NCBI GenBank assembly: GCA_030849465.1
Contig: JARVLF010000002.1
Location: 372,001-436,000 of the forward strand
DNA length: 64,000 nucleotides
Reading direction: 5' to 3'
Source: Moesziomyces globuligerus
Taxonomy: Eukaryota; Basidiomycota; Ustilaginomycetes; Ustilaginales; Ustilaginaceae
A program made the translations under genes and the position numbers. Of the stretch, positions 8,085 through 17,605 are shown one piece after another; positions within the stretch are counted from its first letter, which is position 1; the number at the start of each line of letters is the position of its first letter. The notes beneath the pieces are model-generated. The model saw only the letters and a program-made list of their open reading frames with translations. It did not search any database and was not told where the DNA came from.

Positions 8085-10148
8085 CTAGTGCATGCGACGG
8101 GCCGCAAGACCCTCGAGCGAGCGACGGTAGTGTTCGGGCTGCTGGCCCTGGCCCTGGTCCGCGTTGGCGTGGTGGCCGTGGTGGCCGTGGTGGCCGTGGT
8201 GCTTGGGCTTGGCCGCCGGAGGCTGCGGCTGGCCACCCGCCGCGTCGGCGTCCGCGTTGGCTCCCGCATCGTACGCGCCCCCACCAGCTCCGCCAGCTCC
8301 GGCACCAGGAGCACCGGCGCCGGGACCACCAGCACCAACGAAAGCACCAGCATCAACACCAGGACCGCCAGCACCAGGAATACCGGCACCAGGGCCACCA
8401 GCACCAGGACCACCAGCACCAGGGTTACCGGCACCAGGGCCACCAGCACCAGGGCCACCGGCACCAACGAAAGCACCAGCACCAGCACCAGCACCAGCAC
8501 CGGCACCAGCACCGATACCACCAGCGCCACCAGCACCAGCGCCAGGACCAGCACCTGCACCAGCACCAGCGTCAGGAGGACCAGCGTCGACACCAGGGGA
8601 GCCGGCACCAGCAGAGCCAGCAGAGCCAGCACCGTAAGACTCGTCAGCGCCAGGGCTGGAGCCAGCACCGGAGGCAGGCTGGGTGCCTTTGTCGCTGGGG
8701 ACGTCAGCGCCAGCAGCACCGTTGGGGCCTTTGGGAGCAGTGGTGCCGGCGCCGCTGTCGCCGTACGACTCGTCTGCGCCAGGGATCGAGCCAGCGTTGG
8801 GGGTGGAGCCGTGCGACTTGTGTGCGTGCGACTTGTGGCCTGGAGCGGGTTTGTCTGCGGCAGACGCGGCGTGCTCAGCGAGGTCGGTGGTGCGACCGCC
8901 CTCGATACCGACGGGTTTGTTGCCCCACTTCTTGAAGACGTCGACGATGGCAGCAAACGCAGGCTTGGGCTTGCCCTGCGCATCAAAGATCAGCGGAGCG
9001 CCGAGCTTACCCTTGCCAACACCGGGTTGCTGCTGAGTACCGAACCAGGTGTGCGAGTCCATCATACCCCAGATCGTCGCACCAAACGCACCCGCATCCA
9101 GCGCAGCCTGCATCACATTCCCGTACGTCTGCGCCTGCCTCTCCAAATCCTCCGAAGAAGGCGGCAGGTTGATCGGCACATCGATCTCGGAAAGCACCAC
9201 CGGAATCTGCGCATCAGTCCATCGCTTGATCGACTTGTACATGTCCTCGTACTTGTTGTCCAGACCAATGTGGAACTGCATCCCAACCACATCCACCGGA
9301 ACTCCTTCCGCAAGCCACTGCTTGATCGTCTTGAACGCAAAGTCCGCCTTCGGGTTCGCACCCTCCATACCATACTCGTTGACGATGAGCTTCTGGTTCG
9401 GACACTCCTTCTTAACCAGCTTGAGGATCTGCTTGTAACCCTCCTCCCCAATCACCTCAAAGTAGCCATTCGCCTTGAAGCCCTGACCATCGTCGCGGAA
9501 GACCTCGTTGAGCACATCGATGCCCCAAAAGTCGGTCTCCTTGACGATCTTGGCGCAGAGCTTGGTGGTGACAAAGTCGGTGATGGTCTTCATCATCGCC
9601 TCCTTGCTGAACGACTGCTGCATCATCTTCTGGCTCGTCTCGGCGCCCCAGATGAGCGTGTGGTACTTCCACTTGAGCGTGCCCTTGCCGTTGGCCGATT
9701 CGGAAGCCTGCAGAAGCTCGCTCCACGAGTTTTCGTTTTCGTAGACAAACTGCATCTTGAGCGAGTTGCCCGGCGTGACGTAGGGCATGTCCTTGAGCAG
9801 CTTGACCGCGAGCGGATCCTTGAGGTCCGGATTGTCGATCGCAGTGCCGATGAAGAAGCCCTTGGGCACGTGCTGCACCATCTCGCCACCCGTCATGCCA
9901 GAGGCGTCGGTGGACCAGTGCTGCTGTCCACCGCCACCACCAGCGCCCGCGTGGACCGCCGACGCCTGGATCCCACCGCTGGGACCCACGCCGGCCGGAG
10001 CTTGGAACGCCGGAGTGCCACCGGGAGTGCGATCGTGGTCTTCGCGGCGCAGGAGCGCGGAACGGTCCAGCCGTTGGACGTTGGAGGTCTTGGCCATCGC
10101 ACCGCCAGCGGTGAGCATGAGCACGAGCGCAAGCTTGGTTCCCACCAT
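8085..10148 (-). CDS. Secreted GH10 endo-1,4-beta-xylanase with a long Gly/Ala/Pro-rich tail
   Basis: 687-residue precursor. Residues 1-19 (MVGTKLALVLMLTAGGAMA) are a signal peptide, so I start at 10148. A Gly/Ser-rich spacer follows. A GH10 catalytic domain spans about residues 75-405 and would hydrolyse beta-1,4 xylan in plant cell walls. The two catalytic glutamates are both in place: acid/base E215 in DVLNEVF and nucleophile E321 in LSEIDVP. Residues about 408-687 have no known module. They are an elastin-like run of GAGGPGAG units, then a His-rich patch (HHGHHGHHGHH), then a tail with dibasic pairs (HYRRS, AARRMH) of the type cut by Kex2. No carbohydrate-binding module or GPI signal is seen. 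A TATA box lies about 110 bp upstream. The enzyme call is firm; the role of the tail is unknown. Confidence 0.92.
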   Translation of the reverse strand: MVGTKLALVLMLTAGGAMAKTSNVQRLDRSALLRREDHDRTPGGTPAFQAPAGVGPSGGIQASAVHAGAGGGGGQQHWSTDASGMTGGEMVQHVPKGFFIGTAIDNPDLKDPLAVKLLKDMPYVTPGNSLKMQFVYENENSWSELLQASESANGKGTLKWKYHTLIWGAETSQKMMQQSFSKEAMMKTITDFVTTKLCAKIVKETDFWGIDVLNEVFRDDGQGFKANGYFEVIGEEGYKQILKLVKKECPNQKLIVNEYGMEGANPKADFAFKTIKQWLAEGVPVDVVGMQFHIGLDNKYEDMYKSIKRWTDAQIPVVLSEIDVPINLPPSSEDLERQAQTYGNVMQAALDAGAFGATIWGMMDSHTWFGTQQQPGVGKGKLGAPLIFDAQGKPKPAFAAIVDVFKKWGNKPVGIEGGRTTDLAEHAASAADKPAPGHKSHAHKSHGSTPNAGSIPGADESYGDSGAGTTAPKGPNGAAGADVPSDKGTQPASGAGSSPGADESYGAGSAGSAGAGSPGVDAGPPDAGAGAGAGPGAGAGGAGGIGAGAGAGAGAGAGAFVGAGGPGAGGPGAGNPGAGGPGAGGPGAGIPGAGGPGVDAGAFVGAGGPGAGAPGAGAGGAGGGAYDAGANADADAAGGQPQPPAAKPKHHGHHGHHGHHANADQGQGQQPEHYRRSLEGLAARRMH
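8130..8640 (-). repeat. Low-complexity Gly-Ala-Pro coding repeat in the xylanase tail
   Basis: Imperfect tandem units of 6-12 bp (sense ggtgctgg, ggccctgg) encode GAGGPGAG-type peptides in the C-terminal tail of the xylanase, followed toward the 3' end by a His-Gly repeat. Repeat edges are approximate. Confidence 0.75.
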
Positions 10149-11610
10149 CTTGCCGGACGTACAGTAGGGATTGATCTGAGAAAAGGAAAAGAGGAATGGA
10201 GTTGGGATGAGAGGACGCGATGCAGGAGTGAAAGGGGGTCCCTTGATGAGTTGCGCTTTATATCTTTGCCCGAGTCGCGTGCGCGTCATCCGAGGCAAGA
10301 GCGGCTCGTGCAGGCATTACTTCGGGTTGAGCTGACGAGGGAGCAGCTGCAACATCAAGCAAGCATCGAGGGGGAGGAGAGCAAGTGCGGTGGTGGGATG
10401 GTCGTTTTCTGACGTGGGTGTTGCAACGTTTCATTTGGGTCGGCGCAGCGCCACCGCCGATGCAGATGTGCAACGCTGGTTGTGTCGCCGCCGCCCGATG
10501 GAGCCGCGCAGATGAGCGAGGCGTGAACCACGTATGCGCCAAACAAGCTCAGGAGCCATGCCAACGGGGCAGGGACTGGCACCGAGGCGGCACAACGCAG
10601 AATGTTCCGGGCTTAAGTTGGGTGGTGGCTCGAGATGAAGTGTGGGTTCGTCGAGCAGCTCCGGCGGCCGTTCAAGGTGGTACTGCTGGTATCATGTGCG
10701 CAGCGTGCAACCAGTGCCCACTTGGGCCTGCGCAGTGACCAGATGATCCGACGAGGATGGACCATGGCGTCGCCACGCGTCGGAGGTGCAGGCGAGGTCG
10801 GTGTGCGGCTGTGGATCTTGAGGCCGTACTCTGTCGATCTGCGTCAGCATCCATTGTCCGCCCGAGCAAGTAATGAAGAGGAAGCATGGCGTACAGTCAC
10901 AGTGTGGGAGGGGCCGACTGCAGCAGCATTGTCTGCAAAGCACCAGTGGCTCGTCACGATTTGTGCTGTTGCAGAAAGCCGAGGTGTGGGTTACAGTGAC
11001 GGTGATGTTATGTTGCAGCTTCACACAAATCAGGCCCAATCGAGCTGCACGTTCGAGGTCCTACCGATACCCTCAACCCTCGCGCGCTCTCGGCATTTGC
11101 CTTGGCGAGCTGAGCGTGGAAGCGACAAGGGAAGCAAAGCGCATTTGCCTCACAAATTCAGTGGAAATCAATGCGAGCCACTCGGCATCGATTGGGCTGC
11201 AAGTGCTCCTTTTTCTCCGCGTGGATTTCGCTCAGAGGTGGTCTGGAGAGGTGCTTGCAGCGAGCTGAGCGAGCTGGAAATCCAGCTGGAAATAGTATTC
11301 AACTGGAAATCACCTCTGCCGCTCTTCTTTGCTCGATCCCTTCTCCACCTCGAATCGAGGGGCTGTTGATTCATGCCAGCTGTTGCTTCAGCTGTTGCTT
11401 CAGCTGTTGCTAACCTCCTCGTCCGCTTTCTCTCCGTCACAACTTGCTTCTTTGCTCCGATACGTCGCCAACCTCATCGCCAATCTCATCCCACTCGCAC
11501 ACACAGGTCACCATGAACACCGTTCGATGACACTCAAAGCTGTCTCTCTTGGCAGCCCACTCTGACCTCGCACAGACACACAGCCCGTCGCCCTCGCTCT
11601 CCTCACAACG
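10149..11610. other. Intergenic region, GH10 xylanase / TRK transporter
   Basis: 1,462 bp between two divergent genes. The left end holds the xylanase TATA box and leader. Near 11,380-11,412 there is a short direct repeat (ttcagctgttgc, three copies). The last 200 bp are C/T-rich and precede the TRK start. No ATG-initiated ORF with recognisable content and no RNA gene was found. Confidence 0.55.
10257..10263 (-). promoter_or_regulatory. Probable TATA box of the GH10 xylanase gene
   Basis: On the minus strand the sequence reads atataaa, about 110 bp upstream of the chosen ATG at 10148. This spacing is plausible for a regulated fungal promoter with a short leader. Few other genes in the window have such a clear element. 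Confidence 0.5.
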
Positions 11611-14600
11611 ATGCACGCCATCGCCGCGGGCCCACGCGCAGCTGCCCTCCGCGCCAGCATGGCCTCCGCCGCCCGCTGGTGCGGCAGGAACCTCAACTTC
11701 TTCAGGGTCCATGTGCTCGTCTTCACCTTCACTCCGCTCATCGCCGCCGCCATCTTCTACGCCTGCAACGGCGAGAACCACATCAACTTTATCGACGCCC
11801 TCTTCTGTTGCGTCTCCGCCATGACCGTCACCGGCCTCACCACCATCAACATCAGCATCGCAAACGGAGGCCAGCAGGCCATCCTCTTCATCCTCATGTG
11901 CATCGGCAACATCTCGGCCGTCAGCATCACCATGATCTGGATCCGCAGGAGCTTCTTCCGCCGCAAGTTCGACCACGTCGTCCGTCGCAGCGCACGCGTC
12001 CGCAAGCGCATGCACGACGTCGAGGAGCAGCAGCGCAGGGACCGCCGTCACAACATTGCAAAGCTCCAGCGCATGGTCGGCCTCAAGTCGTCCGACAGCG
12101 CAACCACCTTCAGCGACACCGAAGACGCAGACCGCACCGACTCCAGCTCCAGCGGTCACATCGAGCTTCGCCGCATCGACAAGAAGCAGGCCAAGAACAA
12201 GCCAAAACGCAAGCCCCTCCGCGCCGACATGATCCGCCGCATCGACGGTCCCGCCTTCCTCATCAACTCGGCAGGCGACCCTTCCAACACCATCCCAGAA
12301 CACACCTTCATCCCGGCAAACCTCACATCCGCGCCCGAGTCCAATCAGCCCGGTGCAAGCATCCTCGCGCCGCCGCCCGACGCCGACCCACGTGACGCAT
12401 CCACCTTCGCTTCCACCTCGGCCCCCGACGAGCACTTCGATCCACAGCAACCCAGCATCCGTATCTCCCTCCCGCACGACTCGAACCAAACCGCCGAGCC
12501 TGGCGCTCCACAGAGCCACGACGACGCCTCGCAGTCCCCTCCGCGCCGCAGGCTCTCCATTCCGCGATTCAGCGGACGTCACGATCCAGACGCAGACAGC
12601 GACGAAGAGGCTATCGCAGAAGAACAAGAAGACGACGACAGCCAACAGCCGGTCACCCCAACGCCTCAGTCGCCCCCGCTGCGCGCTCGCTTCCCAGAGC
12701 ACTCTCCTCTCGGCAGAGGCAGGAGGGTCTCCGACCCACCCCAGTCGCACTTCCGTCGCGGCTCCGACACTGGCCTCACGGCAACCTACCACAACCACGA
12801 GAAGCACGACATGTTTCCGCGCGCCCAGACCGTCGAGTTCGCCGTCCCCAGCGACTATCGCTCGCCCACCGACCCTGCCTTCCGCGAGTCGGCGGGCTAC
12901 ACTACGGGCACCCATCTCCACAAGGCCGGCGCCATGCGCCAGCGCAACACCACCTTCAACCGCACCGTCACGGGTCGCTCGTACGCCTCGGGTCGTGCGG
13001 GTCCCGGACGCGGCGTTCCGCTGGCGCGCACCCAGACCTCGGCCAAGCAGCGCGGGCTCGGCGGCTTCCCCACGCCGCTCGAGATCGCCGGCATCGCCAT
13101 CAAGAAGGCCATGCCCGGCGTGCAGGAGCGCTTCCAGAGGACCATGACCATGCCGCGCACCGCCACCTTCACCTCGGTCCGCTCCGGCGGCGGCCTCACC
13201 GACGGCGGCACAAAGTCGGCGCCTTACCTCTCGTTCGATGCCACCGTGACCGGCAACTCGCGCTTCCACGCGCTCACCGAAGCGCAGCGCGACGAGCTCG
13301 GCGGCGTCGAGTACCGCGCGCTCGATCTGCTCGCCAAACTCATCCCCGCCTACTGGCTCATCCTCAACCTCGCCACGGTGACCATCGTCGCGCCCTACAT
13401 CAGCAGCGGCGCGTTTGCCAAGTACCGCCCCGTCTTTGAGCAGCAGGGTGCGAATCGGCCCGACTACACCTGGTTCTGGTTCTTCAACGTCGTCTCGGCC
13501 TACTCGAACACGGGCATGTCGCTCATCGACACGAGCATGACGCTGATGCAGGACGCCTACTTCCTGCTCATCCCCATGGCCTTTCTGATCCTTGCCGGCA
13601 ACACGGGCTTTCCGATCGTGCTGCGCTTCTTCATCTGGGTCATCTCGCTCTGCGTGCCCAAGCAGTCGCGCGTGTACGAGACGCTGCGCTTTCTGCTCGA
13701 CCATCCGCGCCGCTGCTTTGTCTACCTCTTCCCGTCGAGCCAGACCTGGTTCCTGCTGTTTGTGCTCGTCACGTTCACCATCATCGATTGGCTGGCGTTC
13801 CTCATCCTCGACATTGACAATCCGGTGATCGAGTCGATCAAGCTCGACATCCGCATCTTTGACGGTCTCTTCCAGTCGATCGCCGTGCGCGCGGCCGGAT
13901 TCACCGTGGTGAGCCTGCTGGCGCTCGCGCCCGCCGTGCAGTTCCTGTACGTCGTCATGATGTACCTCTCGCCGTTTCCGCTCGCGCTGTCGGTGCGCAG
14001 CACCAACGTGTACGAGGAGAAGTCGCTCGGCGTCTACGGCGACGAGCCGACCGAGCCGGGCATCTTGCCGCAGGAGTCGGACAATCCCAAGGTGTGGGGA
14101 TCGTTCCTCGCCTCGCACGCGCGTCGCCAGCTGGCGTTCGACATCTGGTGGCTCGGCTTTGCGCTCTGGCTCATCTGCATCATCGAGCGCAACGACATCC
14201 AGGACCCCAACTCGAACGGCTGGTTCACCATCTTCAGCTGCCTCTTTGAGCTCACCTCGGCCTACGGCACCGTCGGCCTCAGTCTGGGCACGCCGTTTGA
14301 CTCGTTCAGCCTCTCGGGCCGCTTCCACACGCTCTCCAAGCTCGTCGTGTGCGCCGTCATGATCCGCGGGCGACACCGTGGATTGCCCGTGGCGATCGAT
14401 CGGGCGATCCTGCTGCCGTCCGAGCTGGAGCAGGAGGATATGCTGGACGACGACCTGTCGCATTTCGAGGACTGGGAGCGCGACAGTACGTTTGTCGAGC
14501 CGACGACGGCGCCTCGACCGTCGATGAATGCCGAGGCGCAGCACGAGCGGAGCGCGAGTACGGCGAGTGGCGAGGCGAATGGGATGGGCCCGGTGCAGCG

Positions 14601-15102
14601 CACGCAGTCCGGAGTATCGTTTGCGCTCGGACCCAAGACGAGGCGCGGGAGTGTGCCAGCGGGAGCCGAGTATGCCGGGCAGCTCTCGCCGAAGCAGCAG
14701 GCCGAGGTGGCGCACGAGCCGCGCAGGAGCTTCACCATGACGCTTCCGCCGAGTGCGATGCCGCTGCATCACGCCGGTGCGGCTGCAGGTGGCGTGGGCG
14801 CTGGCATGGGTGGTGTGATGGTGGCATCGCCGGGACAGTTGACCGCGATCGACGAGATGCCCGCCGGACTGACGCCGTTGAGCGAAAGCAGGGCCGAATC
14901 GCCCGCGGTCGAGGCGGATCGGCCGCCGAGCTTCCACACCGACCCGAGCGACAGTCCGGCGAACGCCAGTCCGGCTGGAAGCGCAGCGAGCACAAAGGGC
15001 AAGCAGAGAGAGTCGCTCGAGACGGCCGAGCGCAAAGTCGCCCAGCACGCCGGCTCTTCCACCCCGCGAGGTACGCACGACCCCGTCACAGGCCAGCGCT
15101 GA
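11611..15102 (+). CDS. TRK1: High-affinity potassium transporter, TRK family
   Basis: 1,163-residue plasma-membrane K+ transporter built from four membrane-pore-membrane units. Pore 1 is close to the N-terminus (CVSAMTVTGLTT, near residue 70). The other three lie after a ~500-residue hydrophilic loop: VVSAYSNTGMS (about 630), IAVRAAGFTVVSL (about 760) and LTSAYGTVGLSLG (about 885). The family hallmark after pore 4, MIRGRHRGLPVAIDRAI, is present. The long loop (about 130-550) is rich in Ser, Pro and charged residues, as usual for fungal TRK proteins and a likely site of phosphoregulation. The C-terminal ~240 residues are also low complexity. Start ATG at 11611 lies directly before the first helix. 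No intron. Whether it matches TRK1 or TRK2 of smuts is not decided. Confidence 0.93.
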   Translation: MHAIAAGPRAAALRASMASAARWCGRNLNFFRVHVLVFTFTPLIAAAIFYACNGENHINFIDALFCCVSAMTVTGLTTINISIANGGQQAILFILMCIGNISAVSITMIWIRRSFFRRKFDHVVRRSARVRKRMHDVEEQQRRDRRHNIAKLQRMVGLKSSDSATTFSDTEDADRTDSSSSGHIELRRIDKKQAKNKPKRKPLRADMIRRIDGPAFLINSAGDPSNTIPEHTFIPANLTSAPESNQPGASILAPPPDADPRDASTFASTSAPDEHFDPQQPSIRISLPHDSNQTAEPGAPQSHDDASQSPPRRRLSIPRFSGRHDPDADSDEEAIAEEQEDDDSQQPVTPTPQSPPLRARFPEHSPLGRGRRVSDPPQSHFRRGSDTGLTATYHNHEKHDMFPRAQTVEFAVPSDYRSPTDPAFRESAGYTTGTHLHKAGAMRQRNTTFNRTVTGRSYASGRAGPGRGVPLARTQTSAKQRGLGGFPTPLEIAGIAIKKAMPGVQERFQRTMTMPRTATFTSVRSGGGLTDGGTKSAPYLSFDATVTGNSRFHALTEAQRDELGGVEYRALDLLAKLIPAYWLILNLATVTIVAPYISSGAFAKYRPVFEQQGANRPDYTWFWFFNVVSAYSNTGMSLIDTSMTLMQDAYFLLIPMAFLILAGNTGFPIVLRFFIWVISLCVPKQSRVYETLRFLLDHPRRCFVYLFPSSQTWFLLFVLVTFTIIDWLAFLILDIDNPVIESIKLDIRIFDGLFQSIAVRAAGFTVVSLLALAPAVQFLYVVMMYLSPFPLALSVRSTNVYEEKSLGVYGDEPTEPGILPQESDNPKVWGSFLASHARRQLAFDIWWLGFALWLICIIERNDIQDPNSNGWFTIFSCLFELTSAYGTVGLSLGTPFDSFSLSGRFHTLSKLVVCAVMIRGRHRGLPVAIDRAILLPSELEQEDMLDDDLSHFEDWERDSTFVEPTTAPRPSMNAEAQHERSASTASGEANGMGPVQRTQSGVSFALGPKTRRGSVPAGAEYAGQLSPKQQAEVAHEPRRSFTMTLPPSAMPLHHAGAAAGGVGAGMGGVMVASPGQLTAIDEMPAGLTPLSESRAESPAVEADRPPSFHTDPSDSPANASPAGSAASTKGKQRESLETAERKVAQHAGSSTPRGTHDPVTGQR

Positions 15103-15276
15103 TCCCCCCGACCCCACGTCCTTTTATTTTAGAGTACGAATGGAAACTTCAGTCTTGGTATTCGAAGGTAGATGCTTGGAGGGTTTGAAACGCGGTACAA
15201 GTACAAGTGTGTGAGCCGGGGAAGAAGAAAAAAAAGGCGGCGAGAAGGGACGGTGCGGAAGAAACGGTTGGGGGAC

Positions 15277-15762
15277 TTAGGAGCTTTCGTGCTTGACCTT
15301 GTCCTTCTTTTCCTTCTTGTCCTTCTTGTCCTTCTTTTCCTTCTTATCCTTCTTTGGCTTCTTGTCCTTCTTTTCGGGCGAGGCGGGTGCTGAGGATGGG
15401 AGGTGAAGCTGAGGGGAGTGTTCTAGGATTTCGGCGGGGATTTCGATTTCGTCCTCCTGCATCGCGTGTTGGTCGGGACCGACCTCGTCCTCGTTGGTGT
15501 CGTTGCTGGAGAGGAGAGCTGAGAATGCGTCGTAGTCGATCTTTCCGTTGAGGCCGTTTGCGAGGCGGGTGAGTTGGGCGGCGACGACGCCTCCGGTGGA
15601 GCCGGTGGCCGAGGCCTCGTCGGTGGTGGCGTTGTGCGTGCCGGTGCGTGCGGCGTACTGAGCGAGGAAGAGCGCGATGGACTCGGACACCGCCGAATGC
15701 TCCATGCGCACCGGTGCATGCGCCAGCTCCAACCGCAGCGGCAAAGGTAGCGCTGGCTCCAT
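15277..15762 (-). CDS. Small protein with a Lys/Asp-rich C-terminus, unrecognised
   Basis: 161-residue protein. I start at the ATG at 15762 (MEPALPLPLR), since the open frame upstream has no ATG. The N-terminal half has a compact segment (SVSESIALFLAQYAAR near residue 30, then AAQLTRLANGLNGKIDYDAF near 80). The middle is acidic (EDEIEIPAEI). The last 40 residues are almost only KKDKK units, giving a strongly basic tail typical of nucleolar or RNA-associated proteins. A speculative match is the RNA polymerase I subunit Rpa14/Ker1, which also has a short FL-x2-helix, an RL-x3-L-x-G segment and a Lys-rich end; I cannot confirm it. The gene is divergent from the GDT1-like gene and convergent with TRK (174 bp between the stops). 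Confidence 0.65.
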   Translation of the reverse strand: MEPALPLPLRLELAHAPVRMEHSAVSESIALFLAQYAARTGTHNATTDEASATGSTGGVVAAQLTRLANGLNGKIDYDAFSALLSSNDTNEDEVGPDQHAMQEDEIEIPAEILEHSPQLHLPSSAPASPEKKDKKPKKDKKEKKDKKDKKEKKDKVKHESS

Positions 15763-16210
15763 CGTGATCCCAAGTACAAGAAGCAGGTTGGTTAGGTGAG
15801 GAGCAGTGCGGAGCAAAGGCGAGGTAAAACCATTTGAAATTTCAGTTTGATGCAGGCCAAGCTAGAGAAGCGCTGTGCCCGACTCCCGCAAAAGCTCGCA
15901 ATTGGTAAGCGTGACAAATTGGATGCACCGCGAAGAAGCAACACATGCCAACTCACTCGCAAGGGTCTGCTTGGCCCAACACAAACAGAGCCCACCAAGA
16001 GCCTTGGCACCAAACCCCCCTCAAACTCGCTCTCCACCCCTCGCACCCCCAACACATCCGATATGGCCACGATCTGAACCATCCACTCGCCCCCCGAAAC
16101 TTTGTCGATCTCCAGTCGTTTCCAATCACCGGTGCCAAACCCCGCTTTCGGATTGGACCCGCCACCGCACACACCCGATTCGAACGCGCGAGGCAGAGGA
16201 TTAGCTCGCG
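15763..16210. other. Divergent intergenic region, Lys-rich protein / GDT1-like
   Basis: 448 bp between two divergent starts; it must carry both promoters. No TATA box or RNA gene stands out. The half nearest the GDT1-like gene is rich in C and A. Confidence 0.5.
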
Positions 16211-17143
16211 ATGGAGGCAGTTGCGGGAGTGGTCAACGCGGCGAATGCGACGAGCTCGGATCTGAGCATGCTGATGGGCGGGAGCGAGGCGGGCGGCTTG
16301 CCCGGATCGATGGGCTCGTACGCGCGCGTGCTGGGGCTCGCCGAAGCGTGGCAGCACGATCCGCGCGCGCTGTGGTCGTCGTTCGCCATGATCATCGTGA
16401 GCGAGATCGGCGACAAGACGTTCCTCATCGCCGCGATCCTCGCCATGCGCCAGTCGCGCCTCGTCGTGTTCAGCGGCGCGTTTGCGAGCCTCGCCGTCAT
16501 GTCGGTGCTCTCGGCGCTGCTCGGCGTCATGTTCCCCTCGCTCCTCCCCAAGAGCCTCACCAACCTGCTTGCCGCAGCGCTCTTCCTCGTCTTCGGACTC
16601 AAGATGGTGCGCGACGGATTGCGCATGAAGGGCGACGAGCTCGAGGAGGAGTGGCACGAAGCCGAGCGCGAAATCGAAGAGGAGACCGCGCACGAACTCG
16701 ACGACCTCGAAAACGGCACTCGCTCCCGCAACTCGACCGCCACGCAGTCCAAATCCAGAGCCGGAATGGGCGCAACGCTCAGAGAGGGGACCAAGAACCT
16801 GTGCGGACTCTGCTTCAGCCCCGTGTTTGCGCAGGCGTTCATCCTCACGTTTCTGGGAGAGTGGGGCGACCGCTCGCAGATCGCCACCATCGCGCTCGCC
16901 GCCGCCCACAACGTCACGCTCGTCTGCATCGGCACCATCGCCGGACACGCGTGCTGCACCTCGATGGCCGTCATCGGCGGCAGCTGGCTCGCCACCAAGA
17001 TCAGCGTCAAGCACGTCACGCTCGGCGGCGCAGCGCTCTTCCTGCTCTTTGCGCTCATCTACGCCTGGGAGGCGTATACCGAACCCGGTGGCTTGGCGCC
17101 CGAGAGCGTCGTCCAGCTGGCAAAACAGGCGGCAGGCGCTTGA
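16211..17143 (+). CDS. GDT1: GDT1/TMEM165 (UPF0016) Golgi Ca2+/Mn2+ transporter
   Basis: 310-residue membrane protein of the UPF0016 family, which moves Mn2+ and Ca2+ into the Golgi and supports glycosylation. Both signature motifs E-x-G-D-[KR] are seen: SEIGDKT (E65, D68) and GEWGDRS (E217, D220). Each opens one of two three-helix repeats: residues about 55-140 and 205-300. Between them is a charged loop with a coiled-coil look (DELEEEWHEAEREIEEE) and an NGTRSRNST segment. Residues 1-50 show no clear cleavable signal sequence, unlike many homologues. No intron. It lies in line with the oxidoreductase gene, 462 bp upstream of it. Confidence 0.93.
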   Translation: MEAVAGVVNAANATSSDLSMLMGGSEAGGLPGSMGSYARVLGLAEAWQHDPRALWSSFAMIIVSEIGDKTFLIAAILAMRQSRLVVFSGAFASLAVMSVLSALLGVMFPSLLPKSLTNLLAAALFLVFGLKMVRDGLRMKGDELEEEWHEAEREIEEETAHELDDLENGTRSRNSTATQSKSRAGMGATLREGTKNLCGLCFSPVFAQAFILTFLGEWGDRSQIATIALAAAHNVTLVCIGTIAGHACCTSMAVIGGSWLATKISVKHVTLGGAALFLLFALIYAWEAYTEPGGLAPESVVQLAKQAAGA

Positions 17144-17605
17144 TCGCCCGACGCAGCACAGAGCCGCGACGCGACTGGACAATACAACATCGTGCCTTGA
17201 AAGACATGCGGCGTGACAGTTCGCAGGAGAGAGTAGAGTGACAAGCAGAATGCGGTGGGTCAATCCTCACTGCAACTCGATGTGTGACGTGGGCGGCGGT
17301 GACTGTGCGCTGGCCGGGGTTCGATATGAGTTGCCGCTCGACCCGTGCGGTCAAGTTCAAGCGCGAGGCGAGTCAACTTGGTTGGATTGGGAATCACGGA
17401 ATCGGCCCGGCTTTCAGAGTGGAGGCGTAGCCGGATGTCACAGTCGTGAGGATTTCGTCACGCCTGACAGGCATGCTGAGTGCTCGAGTTGCTTCCTTTT
17501 TTTTGCTTTCACGCACGCCCCGCTGTGCCACACAAAAGACATCCCGCTTCCGCTTACTCACCTTGTTCCACCTTGCCTCTCTCCCATCCGCACCCGCTCA
17601 TCAAG
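17144..17605. other. Intergenic region upstream of the saccharopine-dehydrogenase-like gene
   Basis: 462 bp between two genes on the same strand, holding the GDT1-like 3' end and the next promoter. A pyrimidine-rich tract (ttccttttttttgctttc, about 17,493-17,510) lies about 100 bp before the next start. Nothing else is recognised. Confidence 0.5.

Noticed and set aside
8025..10412. 795-residue plus-strand frame opposite the xylanase
   Set aside because: Shadow of the GH10 gene and its repetitive tail.
10355..10582. Short minus-strand frame with a signal-peptide-like start
   Set aside because: The frame begins with GTG, not ATG, and has no further support.
11437..15117. 1,226-residue open frame opposite the TRK transporter
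   Set aside because: Shadow frame; charged and repetitive with no domain. The TRK pores are on the plus strand.
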